NCBI GenBank assembly: GCA_028716785.1 | Contig: JAQUPD010000010.1 | Location: forward strand, 1 to 55,391 | DNA from: Fidelibacterota bacterium | GTDB taxonomy: Bacteria; Fidelibacterota; Fidelibacteria; Fidelibacterales; Fidelibacteraceae | DNA length: 55,391 nt | Direction of reading: 5' to 3' | Shown here: positions 33,479 to 44,811 of the stretch, in pieces | Position numbering within the stretch: position 1 is the stretch's first letter | Layout: every line of letters begins with the position of its first letter | The notes under the pieces: model-generated | What the model was told of the DNA's origin: nothing | Seen by the model: only the letters and a program-made list of their open reading frames with translations | Databases searched by the model: none | Made by a program: the position numbers and the translations under genes

Positions 33479-36002
33479 ATGTATAAAAAAAATTGCCAAA
33501 CAAGATGCGACTTGTTGTCATTCCTCTTCAAAATGCCCATTATATTAGTTTTGCTACAGTTATTCAAACAGGCTCACGAAATGAAACCGATTCTGGATAT
33601 ACTGATTATGCCCATCTTTTAGAATATATGATGTTCAGAAATTCAAAAAATTATACAACCGATGAACGTGAAAAATTTTGTATAAATTATGGTGACGATA
33701 ACAATGCTTATACATCGTTTGATTATACATGCTATACAACCAGTTGCGCTCCTGAAGGATGGAAAGATATTTTGACCCTTAAAGCTGATCGCTTAATGCA
33801 TTTGACGTTAAAATAGAGGATTTAAAACGGAATCAGGTGCTATTATTGACGAATTTGGTATTTCAGAGAATTATCCGGAAAGTCTTATGGATAGAGCGCT
33901 GCGAGCCTATATGTTTAAAGGACATCCTTATGAACATGCAGTCATTGGTTTCAAGGAAGATGTATTTAATATGCTAAACAGCTATGAGCATCTTAAAAGT
34001 TTTTATCAAAAAGAATACAAACCCGATAAAACTCTCCTTTTTATTGCAGGGAACATGAAGAATCCTGGCAATATACTTTCAATAGCAGAATCTCTCTTTT
34101 CAAAATAGGCTTATGAACTAACACCTATTCCAGAAATAAATCCATCATTACATCCTGTTTCTTGTCAAGATACTTTGTATGATATGACTATTCCTGCTGC
34201 TAGAGTGAATATGGCCTGGAAAATTTTAGGATATGCTCAAGAATATCAAGCTCATATAGCTGCCCATGTATTAACAGAGCACTATTTTTCAGATAGTTCT
34301 CCTATTGATTAAGCTTCGGGATGAAAAAGGATGGATCTCTTCAGGAAGCTATAGCGCTCCTTTAACGATTGATCCTGGTTGGATTACCCTTCACTTGGTT
34401 TTGACAGAAGGGGGATTGGCGTACCGATTCCAGAATATATACAGGGCTTTCTTGCTGATAGCCGATATACATTAAAAGCAGAGGGACTTGAATCTGTGCT
34501 ATGGATGCTTGCACGATAAAAAAATTCCTTCTAATTGGAATTATGATAGTTCTTCTTACAGGATATCCCTCGACTATCCTTCGTGGTATACCGCACTTTC
34601 AGAAGGAGAGGATTCCATAATTGCAATTAGCCGTCGCTTTTATACTGGATCAGCTTATGAATCCGAAGATTACTATGGAATAACCCGATTAACAATGATG
34701 TCTGTCCTAAAAAATACTACCACCCATCAATCACACGATAAAATACTTCAAACATTAAACGATAAAGCAATTTCTGAACAAATTATTGTTGATACCGATG
34801 TGTCTACGTTTCTTTTTCGCTTTCATCGGGATCACTTTAAGACCTGACTTTCTCTGACAAAAAGCCGGTTTCTTCAGAGTCAGTTTTTACCTGAAGAAGT
34901 GGACCGAATTGTTCGAACGGAAAAAGAAAAGCTAAAAAATAAAATTGTATATCAAAGAGAGGCTTTTAGTAAAGAGGTTCTTACTGAAGGTTATATCAAG
35001 GCCACCCTTACCAGTGATCACTAAATGGGTATCCTTATACGTTAAAAAATGTGTCCGCGAAAGATTTAAAAGCATGGTGGGAATCCGCTTTTTCAGTAAA
35101 CAATATAGATATTCTTGTGTCTGGAGCATTAACCCGTGGCGAGCATAATAAACTTATAAATTTTTTGTCTGATTTTCACCCTACAACAAATCCTATACAC
35201 CCTGAGCTCACAGCACCCGAGATTCTTGATACTATTCAATATCTCTTAGTTGATAATAGATCTGAGGTCTCTGCAATTTCGATAGGATGGCATATTCCCT
35301 TTAGCCGTTTAAATATCGAATTTTATCCCCTTTGGGTTTTTAGTTCCCATTCTGGCGAGCACCGGACATTTTATGGTCATCTCATGAAAGAGCTCCGTAT
35401 CAAGCGGGGATTTAATTATAGGGATTATGTCTATGCAGAACATTTCGTTCAAAATTCCTATTTGGTTTTTCCACAACCAGGCTATCCTCGTTTGTATCAA
35501 TATTTTAGTTTTTGGATCCGCCCCCTGAAGAATGGAAATGTTCCCTTTGCTCTTCGAGTGATATTGCACGATATAAAGATATTTCAAGAAGAGGGATTAG
35601 ATAGTTTAACCCATGAAGAGACTAAACAGTTTTTGAAATCTTATATAAAGCTGTATGCACGTAATCAAGCAGATTATCTCAGCTTTTCTCAGGATTATGC
35701 CTATTATGTTCTTCAAGAATTTCCAGTGTCAGCAAGCCATATACTGGATTCGCTTGATTATTCTCAGGCCAGGAAATAATTAAACGCTATCTTTTACCTC
35801 AGCAAATGGTTGTTGTTGTGGCAGGAAGTGATACAGATACGCTTAAAAAGATATTGGAAGAAAATCTACATGCACACGCCGTGTATGTATCTCAGCCTTT
35901 TTCTTAAGTCTGCAAACGGGATCAAAAGTTGAATTATTCCCCTTACCAAAGGGAATAATTGAAAGATATGGCACGCTTGGTTTTTTACAAAAAGGGGATT
36001 AA
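33479..36002 (+). pseudogene. Decayed double-domain M16 zinc protease
   Basis: About 2.5 kb, the length of an intact M16 protease of roughly 840 residues, can be followed across all three frames with at least six breaks. It begins MYKK at 33479, shifts in a poly-A run (33485-33492), and continues LPNKMRLVVIPLQNAHYISF and TGSRNETDSG. Further breaks occur near 33805-33825, at an in-frame TAG at 34106, around 34300, near 34480, at 34844-34860 and near 35020. A long intact stretch, VSAKDLKAWWESAFSVNNID onward, covers the second domain, and the frame ends PKGIIERYGTLGFLQKGD at 36002. The catalytic HxxEH reads HLLEY, so the zinc site is also lost. The adjacent genes are intact, so general sequencing error is unlikely. 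Confidence 0.88.
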
Positions 36003-36029
36003 CTTATTAAAAAAGAAAGGGTAAAATTC

Positions 36030-37391
36030 ATGACAGATGTAATAAGTCGTAAAATTGCACGCTATGCTGTAAATTTAACATATAACAAATTACCAAAAGA
36101 GGTCATAGAACAAGTCAAACGGTTTCTTTACGATTCAATTGGATGTGCGCTGGGGAGTATGGAAACCAGGGACGTTACAATTTTAAGAGATGTTTTAAAT
36201 GAGATGAAGGGAGAATCAGAATCAACAGTATTTGGATTTGGAGATAAATTACCAGCGTTAAATGCAACTCTTCTTAACTCATTGATGATTCGATCTTTGG
36301 ATTTTAATGACATTTATTGGAAAGAAGATCCCTCACATCCGTCTGATTTAATTCCTGCAGCGTTAGGGTTGGCAGAAAAAGTAAATGCTTCCATGAAAGA
36401 TGTTCTTGTCGCGATAGTTCTTGGCTATGAATTTGAACAACGCCTCTGTGAATGGGCAAAACCAGGATTCCGGGAACGAAAATGGCATCATGCTACCCTT
36501 ACTCAATTCGTTTCTCCCCTTGTTGCTGGCAAAATATTGGGACTTTCAGAAAACGAAATGGTGAACGCCATTGGTATTAATGGCTGTCATAATCATACTA
36601 TCGGGTGCCCAACAGCTGGTAAACTATCCATGATGAAAAATACTGTTGATCCTATGGCGGTACAAGCGGGGGTTTTTGCAGCACTTTTAGCACAAAAAGG
36701 ATATATAGGTACAGAAGCAATATTCGAAGGGAAAGAAGGTGTTAAAGATGTTTATGGCCCAGCGTGGGATGACAAGGTTTTAACAGATGGACTTGGAGAG
36801 TCTTACAGGATTATGGAATGTGGCATGAAAGCTTTTCCCACAGAAGCCTTAACCCATACACATCTTTCGGCTGCTATAAAGATTGTCACCGAAAATGACA
36901 TCTCTTATTCTGATATTGAAGAAGTTGTGATAACAACAATCGCCAGAGCGTGCGATATCCTTTTTGATCCTCATAAATACAGACCCGAAAGTCGAGAAAC
37001 AGCAGATCATAGTCTTCCTTACTGTATTGCCAGAGCACTTATAGATAAAAAAATAACCACGGAAAGCTTTACGGAAGAGAAATTAAAAGATCCACGTCTG
37101 TGGGAAATTATTGATAAAATTAAAGGTGAAGCATCAGAAGAATTTGAAAAAATGTTTCCTGAAAAACAGCCCTCTAACGTCAAAATTACTTTAAAAGATG
37201 GCCGAGTTTTTAAGCAATACCTTGAATATCCCAAGGGAGATCCCCGAGAACCTATGACTTTAGAAGATTTAAAAAATAAATTTTCTGCTTTAACGAAGAT
37301 AAATAATGATAAAATGGATTCATTAACAAAGACCATTTTTTCGTGTGAAACCCTTTCGGCAAGATCATTTATGCAGAAAATGGTTCTATAA
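36030..37391 (+). CDS. MmgE/PrpD-family dehydratase
   Basis: A 453-residue member of the MmgE/PrpD family (2-methylcitrate dehydratase, cis-aconitate decarboxylase and relatives). Landmarks are the helical start KIARYAVNLTY...VKRFLYDSIGCALG, SLDFNDIYWKEDPSHPSDLIPAALG, GINGCHNHTIGCP-AGKLSMMKN and MECGMKAFPTEALTHTHL. The substrate is not decided by sequence alone: no prpB, prpC or citrate-type partner is nearby, so assignment to the methylcitrate cycle is not supported by context. It follows AAAGGGT and stands between the M16 pseudogene and an outer-membrane protein gene. Confidence 0.85.
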   Translation: MTDVISRKIARYAVNLTYNKLPKEVIEQVKRFLYDSIGCALGSMETRDVTILRDVLNEMKGESESTVFGFGDKLPALNATLLNSLMIRSLDFNDIYWKEDPSHPSDLIPAALGLAEKVNASMKDVLVAIVLGYEFEQRLCEWAKPGFRERKWHHATLTQFVSPLVAGKILGLSENEMVNAIGINGCHNHTIGCPTAGKLSMMKNTVDPMAVQAGVFAALLAQKGYIGTEAIFEGKEGVKDVYGPAWDDKVLTDGLGESYRIMECGMKAFPTEALTHTHLSAAIKIVTENDISYSDIEEVVITTIARACDILFDPHKYRPESRETADHSLPYCIARALIDKKITTESFTEEKLKDPRLWEIIDKIKGEASEEFEKMFPEKQPSNVKITLKDGRVFKQYLEYPKGDPREPMTLEDLKNKFSALTKINNDKMDSLTKTIFSCETLSARSFMQKMVL

Positions 37392-37445
37392 CTAATGGAG
37401 TTGTTTTAAAAAAAATAAAAAAAAGGCATAAATAAAAAATTTTGG

Positions 37446-37474
37446 TTGACTGAATTTGAAATATTCAATAAGTT
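37446..37474 (+). promoter_or_regulatory. Candidate promoter of the outer-membrane protein gene
   Basis: TTGACT and TAAGTT are 17 bp apart, 61 bp before the ATG. The spacer contains the inverted repeat TTGAA-ATA-TTCAA, which could be an operator. The -10 is a poor match, so this is a suggestion only. Confidence 0.35.
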
Positions 37475-37534
37475 TATAAAAATAGAAATAAATTAAACGG
37501 TTGTGCTAACTTCAAAAAGGGAGGGATATTAAAA

Positions 37535-38161
37535 ATGAAAAGAGTGTTCGTGATTTTATTGGGTGTGCTTTTTGCATCTTTTGCGATGTTATCTGCCCAA
37601 GAGGTAGTAATTTATGAAGAAATGTATGATGTTGTTGAAGAAGAGGAAATTGGGCACGACATAGTTCTTGGCTTAAACAGTGGTCTTACCATTCCTTTAG
37701 GGCAAAACATTAAAGATCTGTTTGATCTGGGCATTCCAGTCTCGTTGACGGTGGAAGTCCCTGAACTTGCACCTATTCAAGATATGAGCCTTTATGCTGG
37801 TTTGAATCTTGGATATTTTATGGCCTCAGGATCGGAAGATAATATTGAAGATATGAGTGGTATTGTCGTAACACCTTATTGTGGTTTGGATATGTCCAAT
37901 TTTGTGCCTGAAAATATGAAACTGGCAGTTGAACTGGGATTAGGGGGATATTTCCTGGATCGCTATGAAAGTTATTCCGCTTTTGGAATCAATGGTTTTC
38001 TTGTTTACGGATATGACGTTAGCGATTTTTTTAGCGTTACATTGAAAGTTGGTGCGAATGAAATTTTGGCAGGCCCTGCCAAAGATGCGGATGGAACAAT
38101 GGAGTGGGTAGATGTTCGCCTGGGTGTGGAATATGCCATTCCTAAAATTCTTCCCTTTTGA
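37535..38161 (+). CDS. Small outer-membrane beta-barrel protein
   Basis: A 208-residue protein with a clear signal peptide (KRVFVILLGVLFASFAMLSAQ) and an acidic linker (EEMYDVVEEEEIGHD), then about eight amphipathic strands (IVLGLNSGLTIPLGQ, SLYAGLNLGYFMASG, GIVVTPYCGLDMSNF, KLAVELGLGGYFLD, GINGFLVYGYDV, FSVTLKVGANEIL, MEWVDVRLGVEYAIP). The size suits an OmpX/OmpA-like eight-stranded barrel. No function can be assigned. It has a strong AGGGAGGG ribosome binding site and its own terminator. Confidence 0.7.
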   Translation: MKRVFVILLGVLFASFAMLSAQEVVIYEEMYDVVEEEEIGHDIVLGLNSGLTIPLGQNIKDLFDLGIPVSLTVEVPELAPIQDMSLYAGLNLGYFMASGSEDNIEDMSGIVVTPYCGLDMSNFVPENMKLAVELGLGGYFLDRYESYSAFGINGFLVYGYDVSDFFSVTLKVGANEILAGPAKDADGTMEWVDVRLGVEYAIPKILPF

Positions 38162-38188
38162 GTTCTCAAAATAGAAACTAAAAGTTAA

Positions 38189-38220
38189 AGGGGCTTGTAC
38201 AAGCCCCTCTATATTTTTTT
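38189..38220 (+). terminator. Intrinsic terminator after the barrel gene
   Basis: A perfect 20-bp palindrome, AGGGGCTTGT-ACAAGCCCCT (38189-38208), is followed by CTATA and a run of eight Ts. It lies 28 bp after the stop of the outer-membrane protein and faces the convergent hemC-like gene. Confidence 0.9.
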
Positions 38221-38236
38221 TAATTTTATAAAGATA

Positions 38237-39142
38237 TCACCACTTTTCAATATTCTCTGCTTTAAAAGCATCTATTAAGGATTGTACGATTTTTTCGGAT
38301 TCTTCTATGTTGCCCTTTTGTTTTTTCTTTATGGGAGATTTTCCATCTGGCACTGCAACAAAGGTAACAATTTTAAGTATGTTTTTCTCAATACGTGCGT
38401 TAGCACCAATAATGAGTCTATCATTAATCTGATATAAATCCTGATAAATTTTTCGTTCAATGGTAACACAGGTATATGTTTCAGGATCAAGAATGGGGGA
38501 GAGCAACTCGCGGACTTCCTCATTATAACTAGATATTTCAATACCAATGGCACCTTGACCCACAGAAGGGACAAAAGACTCAACATCAAAGGGAATGACA
38601 TGAACTTTCTGGATATTGGAACGCTCAATATTCACATATTCTGTAATTAAACCATCCCATTTTTGATTTTTCAATTTAAAGATACGAGAATTAAAATTTC
38701 CTTGGACCCCCACAAACCGAGCTTTAGGATATTTTTTATGAAATTGGATACGACGAAGAATATTGCTGGTAGCAATAACAGGAGAGACTGGTAGTTCTTC
38801 TAAATTAGACCATTTATAACTGACAAACGTTTCTTCGGCAGATTGTCTTTTAGGGTATCCGACAAGCATTAATCCGGGCGCTAAAAACATGTCAATATTG
38901 AGGGCATTGTGTACCGCAATCTGAATTTGATCATTTAAAAGCTGTTGCTCAAGCTCAGCCGTGAATAACCCCCGTCTGTCCAAATTGGAAAGAGGATATT
39001 CACCCAATTGATCTCCACGTGTTTTAATAATTTTCATCCATATGTTCATCTCTGGATAATGTTCCTTTATGAGCTGTTTTACATAATTTGCTTGCCATAT
39101 TGATAATCGATCACCACGGGTTCCAATGATTATTTGTTCCAT
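38237..39142 (-). CDS. HemC-like protein lacking catalytic residues
   Basis: A 301-residue homologue of hydroxymethylbilane synthase along its whole length: GTRGDRLSIWQANYVKQLI, IKTRGDQLGEYPL, RRGLFTAELEQQLLN, IAVH, SNILRRIQF, GNFNSRIFKL and VPSVGQGAIGIE. Key positions differ from the E. coli enzyme: HSMKD, with the catalytic Asp84, is HNALN; and the dipyrromethane-attachment segment GGCQVPIG becomes QINDRLIIG with no Cys. Arg residues in LRR and the GN-xR loop are kept. Porphyrin synthesis by this protein is therefore doubtful. The start at 39142 follows AAGGA by 7 bases; an ATG at 39148 is too close to it. No other haem genes are adjacent. Confidence 0.85.
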   Translation of the reverse strand: MEQIIIGTRGDRLSIWQANYVKQLIKEHYPEMNIWMKIIKTRGDQLGEYPLSNLDRRGLFTAELEQQLLNDQIQIAVHNALNIDMFLAPGLMLVGYPKRQSAEETFVSYKWSNLEELPVSPVIATSNILRRIQFHKKYPKARFVGVQGNFNSRIFKLKNQKWDGLITEYVNIERSNIQKVHVIPFDVESFVPSVGQGAIGIEISSYNEEVRELLSPILDPETYTCVTIERKIYQDLYQINDRLIIGANARIEKNILKIVTFVAVPDGKSPIKKKQKGNIEESEKIVQSLIDAFKAENIEKW

Positions 39143-39328
39143 TAACATTCCTTTATATAAACACTTGAATTTTTAAGGACATAAAAAATAAATTTCCTGA
39201 ATAAAAAAGATATTTCCACTTTTTGTCTGTGAATGCTTTTTGTTCATTTTGTTAACCAAAATAAATTTAACACTTTTATATTAAAAAATCAATTGTTTAA
39301 TATATTAAGGCAATGCAATACAATTATG

Positions 39329-40270
39329 TTGAAATTTTAATAAGCATAGATAAAGGTACCCTTTGTTAATGGTGTTAGATTCAAATTGAACACTTCGCGG
39401 TATGCACTCATGCCTTTCAGGAATATTTCCATGATGAGGTAGACCTGATCTGGGCTGGTCCAGCCGGGGTATTTCCTCAGAAAAACTCTTAGATAGCTAA
39501 AGAACCCCTCGGCGAGGTTGACAGTTCTGAGGCGATAGTTATAATCCTTAGGGAAAATTGTAGTAGTAAAACAGGTGGGTTTCATAGCGGGCGAACAGGC
39601 GCTCAATGGCGGGATGAATCCGATTCCATTTTCTCAGAAATGTCAGATAACGTTCATAGCACTCATCTAAGGTCAAGGCATTAAATACCTCCCAAAAGTC
39701 ATGATACAAATGTTGGCGTTGAATCCAATTCAGACCTTTGACTTGGCGCATCAGATCCCGGCACAGATGCCACAGACAGATTTGAAATTGGCTTTCAGGA
39801 AATACTGCCTTACCCGCTGCCGGTAAACCCAGACTCCCATCGCCAACGATCAGGCGGACATTGCCGAGACCGCGCTGGCGTAACCGTTGCAATAATCGCA
39901 GCCAGGATTGCTGACCTTCTGACTCTTCTACCAGCCAATCCAGAACATGAACATGACCACTGCTATCTACACCCAAGGCAGTCAGAAGAACTCGTTTACC
40001 TTCCCCACGAATCCGAAAGCCATATCGCTTCATGGAATTATTCCGCTCATAACGATTATTACCAATCTGCTGATCACGCAATTGAATCAAACTCTTCTCC
40101 AAAGATTCTTTAACGATGGACAATAATTGTGGACGAACTGCATCTACTACCTGACTTATCCACCTGCTAAATTGTACATTAGTATTAGAGTTAAACATAA
40201 GGTACCTCTATTTTTATTCTTACTTTCAATGAACAGAGGTACCTTAATTTATTTCCTCATAAAATTTCAA
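39329..40270 (-). mobile_element. IS256-type insertion sequence, defective
   Basis: About 0.94 kb with matching ends. The left end (TTGAAATTTT ... AAAGGTACC ... TTTGTT) and the reverse complement of the right end (TTGAAATTTT ... TTAAGGTACC ... CTGTT) agree over about 45 bp with scattered differences and a one-base gap, which I take as imperfect terminal inverted repeats. The right end also has an internal AGAGGTACC inverted pair (40201-40209 and 40235-40243). An 8-bp direct repeat CAATACAA occurs at both flanks (39316-39323, 40268-40275), but it is not symmetrically placed, so target duplication is unproven. The transposase gene inside is broken. Confidence 0.65.
39337..40198 (-). pseudogene. 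IS256/Mutator-family transposase, internally deleted and frameshifted
   Basis: The ATG at 40198 opens a frame of 216 residues; a shift in the overlap 39548-39606 moves to a second frame that ends at 39337. Family segments are VLLTALGVDSSGHVHVL, VRLIVGDGSLGL (second catalytic Asp), FQICLWHLCRDLMRQVKG and, after the shift, RLRTVNLAEGFFSYLR with the catalytic Glu. IS256 transposases are about 400 residues. Here the sequence passes directly from an ERNNSMKRYGFR segment to VLLTALGVD, skipping about 100 residues that should hold the first catalytic Asp. It cannot be active. Its codon use is richer in G/C than that of its neighbours. Confidence 0.8.
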
Positions 40271-40375
40271 TACAAAATTTAACAAGCCCAATATTAAAGA
40301 TAATATGATAATAAAGAAACGAAGTCTGTTTTGCTTTTAACTTATCAAATAATACATTAAAAAAACAGAAAGTAA

Positions 40376-42847
40376 TCAGGCATCTATTTTAATACTTTCT
40401 GTTATTTTTTCTTTCACTGTATTAACTATTTCATCGTATTGATTTCCTTGAGGATAAACAGGTGGGAGAAAATCTACATGGATTTCTTTAAAGAATTTTG
40501 GCATCTTTTTCCCAACAGGAAAAGCCTCGAAGGCACCGTTAATAGCAACAGGAACCACAGGGACATTCATTTCACAGGCAAGAATAGCAAAAGTCTTTTT
40601 GAAGTCCATTAAATTTCCGTTTCGAGTTCGAGCTCCCTCAGGGAAAATGATAACATTATTTCCTTTTCGCAAAACCTCCGCTAATTTCTGAATTGAATTT
40701 TTAAGATTTTTGTCAATATCTACGACAATAACATTGTTAGAATTAGCCAATTTCTTTACCCAATTTTTCCGAACATGCTTTTCAGAAGCATAAAAATAAG
40801 TCTTTCGAGATGTAGATGTTGGTAAAAATATAACGACAAACAGACCATCTAAAAAACTTTGATGATTAGGAGTGAGAATAAAAGGAGAATCTGGTAACGT
40901 TTCTATACCTGATACCCGGAGTTTAAACAAAAAGGTTAAAAGAACCTTCGATACTTTTCGGATCATTCCATAAGTTGGTTTTGTTTTTGGAAGCTTTAAA
41001 TCGATTTTTTCATGAAGGATATGTCCCCAATCCGTTGCTTTATCCGATATTTGAGTCTGTTTTTGTTTAATAAAATCAGAAAGCTGTTTTACTGTAGGAA
41101 GGTGTATAAAATGACTATCCTGAATTTCTACACCAAATGTGTTTTTCAACCATGCCTGAAGACTCACTTTATCCAAAGAATCCAATCCAATGTCCAATTC
41201 AAGATGATCTTCAGGAAAAATATTCTGCCGGTCTTTTTGGTGCATTAAAAATTCTTTTATCATTTGATATTCTTGGGAATCAGGCTCTTGCGATTCCGTC
41301 TTTTTACTGGGCAACATTCCTGTTTTTGCAAGTGATTCAAGGACAAAGCGCTTAATTTTGCCAAGGCGGGTTCGAGGGAGTTCTTCTTTTATAAGAGTAA
41401 ATCCACCAATTCGTTTAGCCGGGGAGGTTTGTCGATTGTATCTATCGATGACTTCCCATCGTATTTTTTCTTCAATATTTACTACATTTAATTCTTTTAA
41501 CCGTTGAAAATCAGGATATATAATAGCTTGAAGTTTATTATCTGCCATGTAAATACCAACATCTTTAACAAGATCCGAGATACTTAGAAGTTTTGCTTCA
41601 ATCTCTTCTGGATTGATATTTTTTCCATTGGGGAGAACAATAATTTCTTTTAGGCGGCCTGTGATGTGGACATATCCCTTTTTGTCAACATAGCCTAAAT
41701 CACCTGTGTGAAGCCAGCCATCACGGATTACTTCTGCTGTGGCTTGATGATTTTCATAATAGCCCTTCATTACATTCCTGCCACGAACAATAATTTCACC
41801 TTCTTCAGTAATTTTTAATTCAAGAGTACTCGTAACAAATCCTGTTGTGGCGGGTTTTGATTTTCCAGGATGCGGAAATGTTATAAGGGGGCCACACTCC
41901 GTCATGCCATAGCCACTCAAAATTTCAAATCCAAGAGCTCTGAAATCTTCATCAATTGTTTTATCCAAGGCAGCCCCTCCGCTTATTAAATATTTAATAT
42001 TTCCGCCAAACTGCTCATGGACTTTTTTGAAAATTTTCTTTGATAAGGTAGGGGAGTGTATTTTTTTTGCTAGAGTAAAAATAACTTTTGTTAGTTTATG
42101 ACTGTTAATTTTTGTCATGATTCCCTTGTGTAAAAGAGTATAAAAGAGAGGTACGCCTAAAATCATTGAGACATAATTGTTCTGAAGAGTCGTTAAAATA
42201 TCCGTACTTTCCAGGCTGGGACTAAAAACACAGGTCATCCCTGTATAAAGAGGAGCTATTAATGTCCCCATGAGAGGAAAAGTATGATGGAGAGGCAAAA
42301 GAATAAGAATCGCTTCTTCTTCCCTGTAAATGGGCACACCTACAGAAACACTTTCTATATTAGCCATAAGATTATCATAGGTAAGCATAACACCTCTGGG
42401 AGATCCAGTTGTTCCCGAAGTATAAATGATTAAGGCAACATCATCGGGCTTATGCTCGGGAAATGGATTTATCACGCTTTTTGAGTCCAAACCCATGGCA
42501 TCAACGTGAAGTAAATGGGGAGGATTTTTGAGACCTTTTATAGCTTCCTGAACGTTCTCTAGAGTTTTATTACTGTAATAAAGAACAGTTGGTTCACAAT
42601 CTTCCAGAATATATCGGATTTCCTCTGGTGTAGAAAGAAAATCAATGGGGACTATAATACTCTTTGATATCCATCCGGCATAAAAAGCATAAATCCATTC
42701 TGGCCGATTTTCCATAACAATAGCGACTTTTTCAGGACGATATATCTTGAGTTTTTGTGAGACAGCTCCTATTTGTCCCAAGAGTTCTAAATATGAGAGT
42801 TTCTCGTTTTTATAAATGATAGCTGCTTTATTTTTTATTTTAATCAT
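40376..42847 (-). CDS. Acyl-CoA/ACP synthetase-ACP-acyltransferase fusion
   Basis: An 823-residue three-domain protein. Residues 1-510 form an AMP-forming acyl synthetase: IYTSGTTGSPRGVML (142-155), GYGMTECGPL and WLHTGDLGYVD. Residues about 525-600 form an acyl-carrier domain with the phosphopantetheine Ser in IGLDS557LD. Residues about 620-823 form a PlsC-like acyltransferase with N-H662-x4-D667 and FPEGARTR (735-742). No membrane helix is strong. The likely chemistry is activation of a free fatty acid, loading on the built-in carrier and transfer to a lysophospholipid, similar in logic to E. coli Aas but with an internal ACP. Lipid salvage or remodelling is the inferred role. Confidence 0.88.
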   Translation of the reverse strand: MIKIKNKAAIIYKNEKLSYLELLGQIGAVSQKLKIYRPEKVAIVMENRPEWIYAFYAGWISKSIIVPIDFLSTPEEIRYILEDCEPTVLYYSNKTLENVQEAIKGLKNPPHLLHVDAMGLDSKSVINPFPEHKPDDVALIIYTSGTTGSPRGVMLTYDNLMANIESVSVGVPIYREEEAILILLPLHHTFPLMGTLIAPLYTGMTCVFSPSLESTDILTTLQNNYVSMILGVPLFYTLLHKGIMTKINSHKLTKVIFTLAKKIHSPTLSKKIFKKVHEQFGGNIKYLISGGAALDKTIDEDFRALGFEILSGYGMTECGPLITFPHPGKSKPATTGFVTSTLELKITEEGEIIVRGRNVMKGYYENHQATAEVIRDGWLHTGDLGYVDKKGYVHITGRLKEIIVLPNGKNINPEEIEAKLLSISDLVKDVGIYMADNKLQAIIYPDFQRLKELNVVNIEEKIRWEVIDRYNRQTSPAKRIGGFTLIKEELPRTRLGKIKRFVLESLAKTGMLPSKKTESQEPDSQEYQMIKEFLMHQKDRQNIFPEDHLELDIGLDSLDKVSLQAWLKNTFGVEIQDSHFIHLPTVKQLSDFIKQKQTQISDKATDWGHILHEKIDLKLPKTKPTYGMIRKVSKVLLTFLFKLRVSGIETLPDSPFILTPNHQSFLDGLFVVIFLPTSTSRKTYFYASEKHVRKNWVKKLANSNNVIVVDIDKNLKNSIQKLAEVLRKGNNVIIFPEGARTRNGNLMDFKKTFAILACEMNVPVVPVAINGAFEAFPVGKKMPKFFKEIHVDFLPPVYPQGNQYDEIVNTVKEKITESIKIDA

Positions 42848-42931
42848 CGTTTTCTTTTCAGTAATCTTTTGTTTTAAGCATTGATTTTATCAATAAATTC
42901 ACAAAACTTTTATAAAATTTTTAAAAAATGC

Positions 42932-42961
42932 TTGAAACTTTTTTTTATAATTTCGTAAAAT
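42932..42961 (+). promoter_or_regulatory. groEL promoter
   Basis: TTGAAA (42932-42937) and TAAAAT (42956-42961) with an 18-bp spacer give a housekeeping-sigma-type promoter. It abuts the CIRCE operator, which would cover the transcription start. Confidence 0.6.
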
Positions 42962-42987
42962 TAGCACTTAGATGACAAGAGTGCTAA
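42961..42987 (+). promoter_or_regulatory. CIRCE operator (HrcA site)
   Basis: TTAGCACTT, nine bases, then GAGTGCTAA: the CIRCE inverted repeat (consensus TTAGCACTC-N9-GAGTGCTAA) with one mismatch. HrcA binds this element and represses chaperonin genes until heat stress. It lies 114 bp upstream of groEL. hrcA itself is not in the window. Confidence 0.93.
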
Positions 42988-43101
42988 AAATGTGCAAAAA
43001 GTAACATTTCGGTCTGTCAAAACAAATGTAACAAAAAGCACATAAGCACAAATCATTTGAAAATGAAAAACTAGAAATTCAAAAAGAGGAGGTAAACGTA
43101 G

Positions 43102-44781
<1,680 letters not shown>

Positions 44782-44811
44782 CAAATAAACTAAAATAACA
44801 GCTAACTTAAA

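Noticed and set aside
35932-35960. Perfect 10-bp inverted repeat (AATTATTCCC, GGGAATAATT) that looks like a terminator
   Set aside because: It lies inside the last codons of the decayed M16 reading frame (ELFPLPKGII), has no T-tract after it, and is more simply explained as coding sequence.
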